From assembly GCA_965197375.1 (NCBI GenBank), contig CBDAMZ010000007.1:124001-188000 (forward strand): a DNA stretch of 64,000 nucleotides, read 5' to 3'. The notes under the pieces were generated by a model. It did no database searches and was not told the origin of the DNA. It was given only the letters and a program-made list of their open reading frames with translations. This DNA comes from CBDAMZ01 sp965197375. Its GTDB lineage: Bacteria > Acidobacteriota > Vicinamibacteria > Vicinamibacterales > UBA8438. The stretch's first letter is position 1, and every line of letters starts with the position of its first letter. Positions 25,163 to 34,055 of the stretch are shown here, piece by piece. Both the position numbers and the translations under genes were made by a program.

Positions 25163-26344
25163 ATGTCTCGCATCCTTTATTTCGACTGTTTCTCTGGCGC
25201 GTCCGGGGACATGATCCTCGGCGCTCTGCTTGATGCCGGATTGCCGTTGGAGGAGCTGCGAGGCGTGGTCGCCACGCTGTTCCTCGATGGCGTTGGCCTC
25301 GAGGCAGAGCGGGTCGAACGGGGCGGCATTGGTGCAACCAAGTTCCGCGTGGAGGCGGAGCCCAAACGACAAATTCATTACCATCGTGGCTTGCCTGAAA
25401 TTGTCGAACTTATCGACCGCTCCGGTTTATCTACGGCGGGTAAAGCGCGCGCGACCGGGCTCTTCCGCCGGTTGGCTGAGGTTGAGGCGGCCATCCATCA
25501 GCAGCCGGTACAAGAGATCCACTTCCACGAGGTTGGTGCCATCGATTCGATTATCGACGTGATCGGCGTAGTGTTCGCGTTGGAACGGCTGGGTGTGGAT
25601 CGGATCGTTTCGTCCCCGCTCAACGTGGGGTCTGGCACCGTTACGTGTGAGCATGGGGAGCTGCCCGTACCAGCACCGGCAACGACTTGTCTCGTCGAGG
25701 GCGTGCCGATCTATTCGACCGGGACCAAGGCAGAGCTGCTCACTCCGACGGGTGCGCTTCTGGTCACCAACTACGCGCACGCTTACGGACCGATCCCGCC
25801 GATGGTGGTGCGGCAAGTCGGCTATGGGGCTGGCGATCGCGATCTAGCAGGGACACCGAACGTGCTGCGTGTCCTGGTTGGTGACGCGACCGCGACCGGT
25901 TCGTTCGATCAGGTAGTCGTCATCGAGTGCGAAATCGACGACATGAACCCACAGATCTTCGGTGTCCTAATGGATGAGTTATATCTGAAGGGGGCGCTGG
26001 ATGTTTTCTATGCGCCGATTCAGATGAAGAAGAACCGGCCCGGAACATTGGTGACGGTTATTGCGCAGCCGGAGCAGCGCGAGGCACTTAGTGCCGTGCT
26101 TTTCAAGGAGACAACGACGATCGGCATTCGGTTCTCCGAGGTCCATCGAGAGTGTCTTGAGCGCGAGGAGCTCGCTGTCGAGACCTCAATTGGCACCATT
26201 CGCTTCAAGGTGGCGAGACGGGGCGGTGCGGTGCACAATGCCTCGCCCGAGTTCGAGGATTGCGCTAGACTGGCACGCAAGCATGGCTTATCGGTTAAAG
26301 CGGTGCAAGCAATCGCCACGCAAGCCTATCTGGATAGGAAATAA
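25163..26344 (+). CDS. larC: Nickel pincer cofactor biosynthesis protein LarC
   Basis: This 393-residue protein of the LarC/DUF111 family inserts nickel into the pyridinium-3,5-bisthiocarboxylate mononucleotide cofactor used by lactate racemase and related LarA enzymes, using CTP. It opens R-I-L-Y-F-D-C-F-S-G-A-S-G-D-M (residues 3-17) and has H-F-H-E-V-G-A-I-D-S-I-I-D (about 119-131) and a C-terminal E-C-E-I-D-D-M-N-P-Q (about 254-263). It is one continuous frame, unlike the larC1/larC2 frameshift form of Lactobacillus. It begins four bases after dapF and is followed by metG after 7 bp. No larA, larB or larE is in this window. Confidence 0.9.
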   Translation: MSRILYFDCFSGASGDMILGALLDAGLPLEELRGVVATLFLDGVGLEAERVERGGIGATKFRVEAEPKRQIHYHRGLPEIVELIDRSGLSTAGKARATGLFRRLAEVEAAIHQQPVQEIHFHEVGAIDSIIDVIGVVFALERLGVDRIVSSPLNVGSGTVTCEHGELPVPAPATTCLVEGVPIYSTGTKAELLTPTGALLVTNYAHAYGPIPPMVVRQVGYGAGDRDLAGTPNVLRVLVGDATATGSFDQVVVIECEIDDMNPQIFGVLMDELYLKGALDVFYAPIQMKKNRPGTLVTVIAQPEQREALSAVLFKETTTIGIRFSEVHRECLEREELAVETSIGTIRFKVARRGGAVHNASPEFEDCARLARKHGLSVKAVQAIATQAYLDRK

Positions 26345-26351
26345 TCTTCTA

Positions 26352-27875
26352 ATGTCTCGTTTCTATTTGACCACCGCTATCGACTACGTAAACAGTCGGC
26401 CGCACCTCGGGACCGCCTATGAGAAGGTGGTGGCTGATGTCATTGTGCGATACAAACGTCTGTGCGGCATCGAAACGCGGTTTCTGATGGGGAACGACGA
26501 GCATTCTCAGAATGTCTATCAGCGTGCCAAGGAGCTGGGTCTCGACCCACTGGTGTTCTGCGACCGGATGGAGGAAGCGTTCCGCGACGTGTGGCGACGA
26601 CTCGATATCTCGTTCGACGATTTCATCCGTACTACCGAGCCACGGCACCGCGTGGCCGTGACCGCACTCGTCGAGCGCATCGCTGACGCCGGTGATCTCT
26701 ACGAGGGTTTCTACGAAGGGTGGTATTGCGTCTCGTGCGAGGCATTCAAACAGGAACAAGACCTCGTCAACGGCCACTGTCCGATTCACGAGAAGCCACC
26801 GCAGTGGATTAAGGAAAAGAACTATTTCTTTCGGCTGTCTAAGTACCGCCAGCTGCTACTGGATCACTATGCTGCGCATCCGGCGTTTCTCAAGCCTGAA
26901 AGCCGGCGCAACGAAATCATCCAGTTTCTCGAGGCCGGAGTCGATGACATATCGATGAGTCGGACCGATCAAGCATGGGGTATTCCGCTGCCCATCGATC
27001 CAACGAGCGTGGTCTATGTTTGGGTCGACGCTCTCATTAACTACATCTCTGGCGTTGGCTACGGCACCGACGATGCGCTATTTAAAACGTGGTGGCCAGC
27101 CGACCTGCACGTCATCGGCAAAGACATCACACGGTTTCACTGCGTTATCTGGCCGGCGATGCTCATGAGTGCGGGCCTGCCGTTGCCCCGTCAGGTGTTC
27201 GGCCATGGGTGGGTCCATTGGAAGGGACAGAAGATGAGTAAGACGCAGGGGACAGCACTCGATCCCCTGGACGCTGCTGAGCGCCTCGGTCCAGATCCCC
27301 TTCGTTTGTACTTAACCAAGGAGATCGCGTTTGGGCAGGACGGCGACTTCACCTGGGAGCGGTTTGAAGAACGCTACAACGTCGATCTCGCAAACAACTT
27401 TGGCAACCTTGTGAACCGGCTAGCCTCGATGGCGCATCGGTATCGGCAAGGCCGGCTGCAAACTCCACTCGAGCCTCCGGGTCCACTTGCCGTTACCGTT
27501 ACTACGGCGGTGGCCTCGTATCGGCTGGCCATGGATGCCTATGCACTGCACCAGGGTGTCGCGGCTGTCTTTGGTCTAATTGATCGGACGAACGAGTTTA
27601 TTGCCAGAGTTGAGCCGTGGGCGGTGGCGAAGGATCCGGCACGGGCCATAGAACTGGATCAGTGCCTGTACGAGATCAGCGAGGCGGTACGTGTGGCCGC
27701 GATCCTTCTGTTGCCGGTGATACCACGTTCGTCTGCCGAGATCCTCAGGCGCGTCGGCGAGACGCGAGATGTTAGCGCCCTTAACCTCGAGCGCGACGCT
27801 GCCTGGGCCGCGTCGCCAGGCCGAGAGCGCGTTATCGCCAAGAGCGACCCATTATGGCCGCGCCTAGACCGTTAG
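26352..27875 (+). CDS. metG: Methionine-tRNA ligase, catalytic subunit
   Basis: The protein has 507 residues from ATG 26352. The open frame extends upstream into larC, but that is rejected because MSRFYLTTAIDYVNSRPHLG is the normal start with the HIGH-like P-H-L-G-T-A-Y. The KMSKS loop is K-M-S-K-T (about residues 296-300). An editing/zinc-knuckle insertion has C-V-S-C and C-P-I-H. The anticodon-binding helical domain is complete, but the usual C-terminal tRNA-binding (EMAPII/Arc1p-like) domain is missing and encoded separately by the next gene. It charges tRNA-Met in the cytoplasm and sits tightly packed with larC. Confidence 0.94.
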   Translation: MSRFYLTTAIDYVNSRPHLGTAYEKVVADVIVRYKRLCGIETRFLMGNDEHSQNVYQRAKELGLDPLVFCDRMEEAFRDVWRRLDISFDDFIRTTEPRHRVAVTALVERIADAGDLYEGFYEGWYCVSCEAFKQEQDLVNGHCPIHEKPPQWIKEKNYFFRLSKYRQLLLDHYAAHPAFLKPESRRNEIIQFLEAGVDDISMSRTDQAWGIPLPIDPTSVVYVWVDALINYISGVGYGTDDALFKTWWPADLHVIGKDITRFHCVIWPAMLMSAGLPLPRQVFGHGWVHWKGQKMSKTQGTALDPLDAAERLGPDPLRLYLTKEIAFGQDGDFTWERFEERYNVDLANNFGNLVNRLASMAHRYRQGRLQTPLEPPGPLAVTVTTAVASYRLAMDAYALHQGVAAVFGLIDRTNEFIARVEPWAVAKDPARAIELDQCLYEISEAVRVAAILLLPVIPRSSAEILRRVGETRDVSALNLERDAAWAASPGRERVIAKSDPLWPRLDR

Positions 27876-27909
27876 CGCTGCGCCAGATGGCCAAACGAAG
27901 GAGGAACGT

Positions 27910-28278
27910 ATGTCACCGTCAGCCGTTACAACGGTTGGAGAACCATCGCGGATCTCGTTCGACGAATTCGCGAAGCTTGATCTGCGCGTCGGCCGCATTG
28001 TGGTGGTCGAGGCCGTTCCGAAATCGAAAAAGTTGCTCCGTTTGGAAATCGAGACAGGCTCCGGGGTTCGGCAAATAGTTGCTGGTATTGCAAAGGCGTA
28101 TTCTCCAGAGGAGCTGGTTGGGCGGGCAGTGATTGTTGTTGCTAACCTACAGCCGGCGACGCTGATGGGCGTCGAGTCGAATGGCATGCTGTTAGCGGCA
28201 ACCACACCGGACGGCCAACCTGTGCTACTTGTTCCTGATAATCCTGGTGCTGTGCCACCAGGGTCGGAAGTTCGCTAG
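27910..28278 (+). CDS. Stand-alone tRNA-binding domain (MetRS beta-like)
   Basis: The 122-residue protein is a single OB fold of the tRNA_bind family. It reads F-A-K-L-D-L-R-V-G-R-I (about residues 20-30), then S-K-K-L-L-R-L, R-Q-I-V-A-G-I and S-N-G-M-L-L-A-A (about 89-96), as in the C-terminal domain of bacterial MetRS dimers. A GGAGGA at 27899-27904 lies close before ATG 27910. It begins 34 bp after metG, so it most likely binds MetRS or tRNA in trans and raises aminoacylation efficiency. CsaA-like chaperone activity is an alternative for such small proteins, but the context favours a metG partner. Confidence 0.87.
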   Translation: MSPSAVTTVGEPSRISFDEFAKLDLRVGRIVVVEAVPKSKKLLRLEIETGSGVRQIVAGIAKAYSPEELVGRAVIVVANLQPATLMGVESNGMLLAATTPDGQPVLLVPDNPGAVPPGSEVR

Positions 28279-28340
28279 TAAAGATAAGGATAGGGCTGGC
28301 CCCGAGGGGCCTGCTTAGCCGGGTTGTGAGGTGGCGGAGC

Positions 28341-29120
28341 GTGATCGATTCCCACTGTCACTTAGCCGACGAGGCGTTCGTTGCCGATCTGGACGCCGTC
28401 ATCGATCGGGCACGGGCTGCGGGAGTTTACCGCTCTCTCTGTATTCTCGATGTCACGAAACCTGAGGAGTGGCACCGAGCCGAAAAGATCGCTGTGCGCT
28501 GGCCGAACGTGCGGTTCGCGGTTGGCGTTCACCCACACCAGGCTGGCCAGTTCGTAGACCGGCTCGATGATGTTGAGGAAACTGTGCGAGCGGCTGTTGC
28601 CAAGCAGCCACAGGCACGGGTGCTTGGAGAGATCGGTCTCGACTATCACTATGACCTCTCTGCGCGTGAGATCCAACGCGACGTGTTTCGCCGGCAGGTT
28701 TGGCTCGCACGCGAGATCGGCTGGCCTGTCGTCATCCATACGCGCGATGCGGACGCCGACACGGTCGACGTGCTGAGGGAAGCCGGGGGCGGTGAAGTCA
28801 GGGGCGTTTTTCACTGTTTCACCGGCGATGCTGGCTTAGCCCGCCGCGCATTGGACTTGGGCTTCCACCTGTCGTTTTCCGGCATCATTACCTTCCGCCG
28901 GGCAACTGCTATCCGTGACGCTGCTGCGATTGTGCCTGGTGACCGTTTATTGACCGAGACCGACTGCCCGTATCTGGCGCCGGTACCATTTCGTGGTAAG
29001 CGGAATGAGCCGGCGTGGGTCGCCCATGTTGTCGATGTACTAGCCGAGGTCCGCGGCCAGTCACGGACTCGAACCGTGGAGGAAACGACGGCGGCGTTTG
29101 TGTCACTGTTCGGTGACTAG
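28341..29120 (+). CDS. tatD: TatD-family metal-dependent hydrolase (3'-5' DNase-like)
   Basis: The protein has 259 residues from GTG 28341, giving the canonical M-I-D-S-H-C-H-L opening, with GAGGTGG about 6 bases upstream. A GTG at 28326 would add five residues. Metal ligands appear in D-S-H-C-H, G-E-I-G-L-D-Y (Glu, about residue 97), P-V-V-I-H-T-R (His), H-C-F-T-G (His) and T-E-T-D-C-P-Y (Asp, about 205). This is the TIM-barrel amidohydrolase-superfamily fold. Members act as DNA or RNA exonucleases in the cytoplasm. TatD following metG is a common gene order in bacteria. Confidence 0.9.
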   Translation: MIDSHCHLADEAFVADLDAVIDRARAAGVYRSLCILDVTKPEEWHRAEKIAVRWPNVRFAVGVHPHQAGQFVDRLDDVEETVRAAVAKQPQARVLGEIGLDYHYDLSAREIQRDVFRRQVWLAREIGWPVVIHTRDADADTVDVLREAGGGEVRGVFHCFTGDAGLARRALDLGFHLSFSGIITFRRATAIRDAAAIVPGDRLLTETDCPYLAPVPFRGKRNEPAWVAHVVDVLAEVRGQSRTRTVEETTAAFVSLFGD

Positions 29121-29204
29121 GCGGCCATGCGTTGAATACTGCTAAAGGCTTGTCACGTTGACGCTTGCAGCGAAAGTGTGGTCTGATGCCTTAGTGAGGC
29201 CCCT

Positions 29205-30200
29205 GTGACTAAATCGTCCGTTCCAGCCGACCTCGCGCAGATCTTCGAGCCGATCCAGAGAGAGCTCGATGCGGTCGAGGGGGCCTACGCCGATCACATC
29301 AAATCGCGTGTCGAGCTGATTCCTCAGATCGCACGATATCTCCAAATGAGCGGTGGCAAGCGGGTCCGCCCAGCGCTGTTGCTCATGGCGTCAAGAATAA
29401 GCGGCTATCAGGGTGACCGGGCGGTACTATACGCGTCGGTAGTCGAGTTCATTCACACGGCAACTCTCGTCCACGATGACATTGTCGACGATTCGGAATT
29501 GAGGCGCGGCCGTCTGGCCGCACACTCGCGCTGGGGCAACGACGTCACGGTGCTCCTCGGGGACTATCTCTATATCAAGTCGATGGGGATGGCGCTGAGC
29601 CGCGACTCACTCGACATTGTCCGGCTGCTATGCGAGGCGACCCTCCGTATGATCGAGGGTGAACTGCATCAGCTCACCAAGACCGGCGACGCAGATATCA
29701 CCGAGGATGAGCACTTTGAGATCATTCGTCGCAAAACGGCCTATCTGTTCGGTGGATGTGCCGAGATCGGCGGCATGTTGGGCAAGGCCGATCATGACCA
29801 ACAAGTCGCGCTCCGGGAATACGGTTTTCACCTCGGTGTCACTTTCCAGTTGGTTGACGATTTGCTCGATTTCACGGCTGATCAGACGGCATTGGGTAAG
29901 CCGGTTGGCAGTGACCTGCGCGAGGGCAAGGTCACATTGGCCGCCATCCATCTACTGCAGCGTGATGGTGGTCGAGCCAGCGATCTGATTCGCTCGGCTG
30001 TTAACGACCGGGCGATTTCGCTCGAGTCATGGCGCGAGCTGTCGAGTTTGCTCCGGGAACATCGGGCGATCGACTACGCGCACGCCAAGGCTGTCGAATA
30101 CGCCGGAATCGCCAAGCGACACCTGGGCGTTTTTCCACCGTCTCCAGAGCGCGATGCTCTGCTGGCCTTGCCCGACTACGTGCTCGCTCGGGATCGTTGA
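29205..30200 (+). CDS. Long-chain polyprenyl diphosphate synthase
   Basis: The protein has 331 residues from a GTG with GTGAGG just upstream. It condenses isopentenyl diphosphate units onto an allylic primer to build the side chain of a respiratory quinone or another prenyl carrier. It has S-G-G-K-R-V-R-P (about residues 49-56), the first Asp-rich motif D-D-I-V-D-D (about 92-97) and the second D-D-L-L-D-F (about 219-224), with G-K-P-V-G-S-D-L-R-E-G-K. The residue five before the first Asp motif is Ala (A-T-L-V-H-D-D), a small residue that fits long-chain products. IspB/HepT-type is likely; exact chain length is not readable. Confidence 0.9.
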   Translation: MTKSSVPADLAQIFEPIQRELDAVEGAYADHIKSRVELIPQIARYLQMSGGKRVRPALLLMASRISGYQGDRAVLYASVVEFIHTATLVHDDIVDDSELRRGRLAAHSRWGNDVTVLLGDYLYIKSMGMALSRDSLDIVRLLCEATLRMIEGELHQLTKTGDADITEDEHFEIIRRKTAYLFGGCAEIGGMLGKADHDQQVALREYGFHLGVTFQLVDDLLDFTADQTALGKPVGSDLREGKVTLAAIHLLQRDGGRASDLIRSAVNDRAISLESWRELSSLLREHRAIDYAHAKAVEYAGIAKRHLGVFPPSPERDALLALPDYVLARDR

Positions 30201-30425
30201 CGCACCATTTCCGCGTTGCCGCTGTCCCGCATACAATTTTCCCGAACGCCCAGGCGATCTCCGCGGAGGAGTTCAGTGCATTGAGGTGCTCGAATAGATG
30301 ACGGGCGTTCGAGCGGCTGAAATTTATAATGAGTCGCGAGGTTCCCGAGACCAGCGGCCAGAAGCAAAGGCGAAACCGCTGACGGTTAATGGACGGCGGT
30401 TGATGATTGACGGGTGACGAGCACG

Positions 30426-31796
30426 ATGAAATCTTGCATTCTCGTGATCGACGACGAAGCTGCGATTCGCGACTCGCTGAAGATGATTCTCGAGTATGAC
30501 GGATATGAATGTATCCTTTCGGCAAGTGGACAAGAAGGACTCGTGTGCGTCAAGCGTGACAGTCCGGCGCTCGTCCTCCTTGACATCAAGATGCCTGGAA
30601 TGGACGGACTCGACGTTCTTAGGAGTATCCGAGAGATCGACAAGCTGTTGCCCGTCGTGATCATCTCTGGTCACGGGAACGTCGCGACGGCGGTCGAGGC
30701 GACGAAGCTCGGTGCCTTCGACTTCCTCGAGAAGCCGTTGTCGACCGAACGCGTCGCGGTGACCATCCGAAACGCGTTGGATCAGTGCCAGCTACGAGAC
30801 GAGAACCGAAGCTGGCGGCGCGCCGCCGAGGTGCGGCATGAGATGGTCGGCGACAGCGCCGTGCTGGCTCAAGTCACAGAAGAAATTCGGCGCGCGGCTA
30901 AGGTTCGCAGCGCGGTACTCATCCACGGGGAGAGTGGGGTTGGGAAGGAACTGGTAGCGCGTGCCATTCACCGAAACAGCCCGCGCGCCCGCGAGCGTTT
31001 TGTGCAGGTGAACTGTGCGGCGATTCCGGACGACCTGATCGAGTCTGAGCTCTTCGGCCATGAAAAAGGCTCGTTCACAGGAGCGACCGACAAGCAGATC
31101 GGAAAATTCGGTCAAGCTGACCGAGGTGCTATCTTCCTTGACGAAGTTGGCGATATGAGTTTAAAAGCCCAGGCGAAGGTGCTGCGCGTGTTGCAGGAGG
31201 GTGAGGTCGAGCGGCTGGGTTCATCGCGCACTATGAAGGTCGACGTGCGGATCATTGCAGCGACCAATAAGAATCTGGAAGCGGCGATTGAGGCACGCGA
31301 ATTTAGGGAAGATCTCTACTTTCGTTTAAGTGTTATTCCGATCCATGTGCCGCCGCTCCGAGATCGAACGGAAGATGTCTCGAAGCTCGTGCGTCATTTT
31401 TCGAAGCTATTCGAGCGAGAGAACAACTTCAAGCCGAAGCGGTTTAGTGCCGCCGCCGTGCAGGCCATGATGCGACTGCGCTGGCGGGGTAACATCCGAG
31501 AGCTCAGGAATTCGGTTGAGCGATTGCTGGTCATGACGCCAGATCAGACCATCGACGTCGACACTGTCCGTACGGTATTGCGTGTTGACGATCGGATCGC
31601 GGCTGCCGATAATAGAGCCGGGGCAGCTGGCACGCTACGTGCGTTCAAGGAAACGAGTGAGCGCGCGTTTCTCGTCGGGAAACTCCGTGAGCGCAGATGG
31701 AACATTTCCAAGACCGCGGAGGAAATCGATACGCCACGCAGCAACCTGTACAAGAAGCTCGAGCAGTACCGCATCAGTCAGGAAACGGACGGCTAA
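30426..31796 (+). CDS. Sigma-54-dependent response regulator (NtrC/NtrX type)
   Basis: The protein has 456 residues from ATG 30426 (a GTG at 30414 would add four). The receiver domain (1-120) has D9/D10, phospho-acceptor D53 in L-L-D-I-K-M-P-G, and K107. The AAA+ domain has Walker A G-E-S-G-V-G-K-E (about 168-175), Walker B and the sigma-54 contact loop G-S-F-T-G-A, a Ser variant of GAFTGA. The C-terminus has a Fis-type helix-turn-helix (W-N-I-S-K-T-A-E-E-I). It activates RpoN promoters after phosphorylation. No histidine kinase is nearby, so its partner is elsewhere. The gene ends 21 bp before rnpB. Confidence 0.92.
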   Translation: MKSCILVIDDEAAIRDSLKMILEYDGYECILSASGQEGLVCVKRDSPALVLLDIKMPGMDGLDVLRSIREIDKLLPVVIISGHGNVATAVEATKLGAFDFLEKPLSTERVAVTIRNALDQCQLRDENRSWRRAAEVRHEMVGDSAVLAQVTEEIRRAAKVRSAVLIHGESGVGKELVARAIHRNSPRARERFVQVNCAAIPDDLIESELFGHEKGSFTGATDKQIGKFGQADRGAIFLDEVGDMSLKAQAKVLRVLQEGEVERLGSSRTMKVDVRIIAATNKNLEAAIEAREFREDLYFRLSVIPIHVPPLRDRTEDVSKLVRHFSKLFERENNFKPKRFSAAAVQAMMRLRWRGNIRELRNSVERLLVMTPDQTIDVDTVRTVLRVDDRIAAADNRAGAAGTLRAFKETSERAFLVGKLRERRWNISKTAEEIDTPRSNLYKKLEQYRISQETDG

Positions 31797-31817
31797 GCCA
31801 GGCTCTTTGACATTCCG

Positions 31818-32224
31818 CCGCAGCCGGCCAGACGATCGCCGCGCGCGTTCGCGACGACGGACGTGCGGGGAGGAAAGTCCGAACTCCGCAGGGCAGTGCG
31901 CCGGGTAACGCCCGGTCAGGGTGACCTGAAGGAAAGTGGCACAGAAAATATACCGCCCGCCGAGGCCCGCAAGGGCGAAGGTGGGTAAGGGTGAAAAGGT
32001 GCGGTAAGAGCGCACCGCGTTCACTGCAAGGTGAATGGCAGGCTAAACCCCGCATGGAGCAAGACCAAATAGGGAGGCGTTAACAGGTGGCCCGCCGAAA
32101 GCCTCCGGGTAGGTCGCTGGACCACGCCAGCGATGGCGTGGCTAGATGAATGGTCGTCACCGCGCGCGATTGCGAACTATCGCGATAGCGCCGGCACAGA
32201 ATTCGGCTTACGGCTCGACTGCGG
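31818..32224 (+). ncRNA. rnpB: RNase P RNA, bacterial class A
   Basis: This is the ribozyme that removes 5' leaders from pre-tRNA. The universal core blocks are in order: GAGGAAAGTCCGAACTCC (31870-31887), GGCACAGAAA, AAGGTGCGGTAAGAGCGCACC, GCAAGACCAAATAGGG, AGATGAATGGTCGTCAC and ACAGAATTCGGCTTAC near the 3' end. The ends are set by helix P1, where CCGCAG from 31818 pairs with CTGCGG ending at 32224. The TTCGGC after ACAGAA fits pairing with precursor CCA ends only loosely. The coordinates of both ends are estimates within about 5 bases. Confidence 0.93.
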
Positions 32225-32269
32225 CGGAACCCTTCATCGCGCGGATTCGGAGGCCACATGGTCTAACGT

Positions 32270-32530
32270 TTGACGGTTGCCGCATGTGTCGTTGTGCTCG
32301 CCGCGACGTTCGCGTCGCTCGCGCCCCACCCAGAGACAGCGCCGCGCGCGGCTCGTCGCCTGGCACCGTATTGCTGGCGAACCTTCGAAACCCGAGATGA
32401 GCGCTTCGACTACCATCGGAGGTTCTGCGCGTTTTGGAAGTTGTACGGTACGGACTTTCCGGATGATGTCCCACGGAAGGTCTGCTACGCGAACACCCTT
32501 CGGATGATTTTAGGTGTTTCCAGCGGTTAG
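32270..32530 (+). pseudogene. Remnant of an amidohydrolase-family protein (C-terminal end only)
   Basis: The last 50 or so residues (from about 32380) read FETRDERFDYHRRFCAFWKL, then Y-G-T-D-F-P-D-D-V-P-R-K-V-C-Y-A-N-T-L-R-M-I. This fits the closing part of TIM-barrel amidohydrolase-2 proteins, which end with F-W-x-x-Y-G-x-x-L/F-P-D-x-V-L-R-K-x-Y-Y-E-N-A-L-R. Everything before is missing; the 36 residues in front look unrelated. It lies between rnpB and a sugar epimerase. The assignment is by eye and moderately sure; a small real gene is the alternative. Confidence 0.5.
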
Positions 32531-32553
32531 TTCCGGGAACTCTGGTAGTGTCG

Positions 32554-33525
32554 ATGAGTCGTTACCTCGTCACCGGCGGAGCCGGTTTCATCGGGTCGCA
32601 CGTTGTTGATGCTCTGGTCGCTCGCGGCGAGCCGGTCCGGGTCATCGATGATTTGTCGACCGGCCGACGTCGCAACATCGAACATCTCAACGGGGTTGAG
32701 TTTATCGAAGACGACTTAGCGAAGCCTGGCGTGGCGAGTCATGGGGGCGCCGGTATGGACTACATTGTGCACATGGCGGCGATCACATCCGTTCCTCGGT
32801 CGGTTCGCGATCCGCTGGCGAGTTATCGCGCGAATGTGGACGCGACGCTTCTACTTCTCCTTGCCGCGCGAGACGCTGGCGTTCGACGCGTCGTGTTTGC
32901 GAGTTCCTCGTCGGTATACGGAGAGTCACCTACCTTACCGAAGCACGAGGAGATGCGTCCGGCGCCGCTGTCACCCTACGCGTTGCAAAAACTCATCGGC
33001 GAGCGGCACGGGCAGATATTTACCACGTTATATGGGCTTGACACAGTGTCGCTAAGGTTTTTCAATGTGTTCGGGCCTCGGCAGGCACCAGACTCACCCT
33101 ATTCTGGTGTGATCTCGCTGTTTATTTCCGTCCTCATCGCTGGGCGACGGCCAACCATACAGGGTGACGGGGATCAGACACGCGACTTCACTTTCGTGTC
33201 AGATGTCGTTGAGGGCGTCACCAGGGCGTGCACAGCGCCGGACCTTTGCGGGTGTGTGCTCAACTTGGCGCGTGGTGGCCGAACCTCTATTAATGAGCTG
33301 TTCGCGACACTTTGCGAGGCGACCGGCACTACTATTGAGCCCATCTACGGCAAATCACGGCTGGGAGACGTTCGCGGTTCCCAAGCTGATGTCTCGCGCA
33401 TCCGTCAATTGTTGCACTTCGAGCCACGTGTGACGCTCGAGGAAGGGCTGCGGCTGACGGTGGAGTGGTTTCTGACGGAGCCCGCTGGCGGCTCCGGCGC
33501 GGTCGGTCGTGCTACGAGCGATTGA
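32554..33525 (+). CDS. NAD-dependent sugar-nucleotide epimerase (GalE/WbpP-like SDR)
   Basis: The protein has 323 residues from ATG 32554 (a GTG six bases upstream is possible). The cofactor motif is T-G-G-A-G-F-I-G-S-H-V (about residues 6-16). The catalytic triad is seen as A-S-S-S-S-V-Y-G (about 115-122) and Y-A-L-Q-K (about 141-145), with R-F-F-N-V-F-G-P-R-Q after it. The F-G-P-R-Q form is common in UDP-glucose/UDP-GlcNAc 4-epimerases. It acts in the cytoplasm on UDP-sugars for envelope glycans. It is single in its direction, followed by a convergent NfeD gene. Confidence 0.88.
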   Translation: MSRYLVTGGAGFIGSHVVDALVARGEPVRVIDDLSTGRRRNIEHLNGVEFIEDDLAKPGVASHGGAGMDYIVHMAAITSVPRSVRDPLASYRANVDATLLLLLAARDAGVRRVVFASSSSVYGESPTLPKHEEMRPAPLSPYALQKLIGERHGQIFTTLYGLDTVSLRFFNVFGPRQAPDSPYSGVISLFISVLIAGRRPTIQGDGDQTRDFTFVSDVVEGVTRACTAPDLCGCVLNLARGGRTSINELFATLCEATGTTIEPIYGKSRLGDVRGSQADVSRIRQLLHFEPRVTLEEGLRLTVEWFLTEPAGGSGAVGRATSD

Positions 33526-33555
33526 CGCAGTGCCTCCGTGGCCTCGCAAGGACTG

Positions 33556-33972
33556 CTAACCTCTGTCGTCGTTGGGCCTAAGCCGGTGCACCGTCAACGT
33601 CAGCCCCTTGGCATCGGTAACCTGGACCCTCGCTCCAGCCTCGATAGTCGCGGGCGGCTTAACCTCGGCCAGCCAGAGCTCGCCACGTATGCGTACATAC
33701 CCCCGCGGAGCCAGCGGCTCCACAGCCGTCCCCCAATCACCGATGAGTCGATCCATGGGCAAGTAGTTGTTCGCTTCGTACGCCGAGCGTAGAAAGGGGT
33801 AGAGGGCGACGTCCTTGATCACCCAGACTACCAACATGGTCACGGCGGCCCATCTAGGAACACCAAGGGCAGCGTGCAGCCACCATCCGGCCACGGCTGC
33901 CAGAATCCAGCCTGGAATCTGAAAGGCGGCGTATCTCCAAAACGGCGAGCGGCGAATCCTGACGTACATCAT
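33556..33972 (-). CDS. NfeD-like membrane protein with C-terminal OB domain
   Basis: The protein has 138 residues from ATG 33972 (MMYVRIRR). A longer open frame upstream gives 49 residues of poor quality and is rejected. There are two membrane segments (about residues 14-33 and 36-56), then the NfeD OB fold: G-D-W-G-T-A-V-E-P-L-A-P-R-G-Y-V-R-I-R-G-E-L-W and a final G-L-T-L-T-V-H. Such proteins usually work with flotillin-like or ClpP-class membrane proteases. Neither partner is next to it here. The frame is intact, unlike the ABC ATPase upstream on the same strand. Confidence 0.8.
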   Translation of the reverse strand: MMYVRIRRSPFWRYAAFQIPGWILAAVAGWWLHAALGVPRWAAVTMLVVWVIKDVALYPFLRSAYEANNYLPMDRLIGDWGTAVEPLAPRGYVRIRGELWLAEVKPPATIEAGARVQVTDAKGLTLTVHRLRPNDDRG

Positions 33973-34055
33973 AGTATTCGTCGCGCCCCGCAATGGACGG
34001 ACGCGACTTAGTTGACGACGACGGACAAACCACGGACGGACGACGGATGGCGATC

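Noticed and set aside
26061..26351. N-terminal extension of MetG into larC
   Set aside because: The normal MetRS start with its HIGH-like motif begins at 26352, and the extension is out-of-frame larC sequence.
29158..29187. TTGACG ... TCTGAT promoter before the polyprenyl synthase
   Set aside because: The -10 box matches only four of six and the spacer is 18; too weak to list as a feature.
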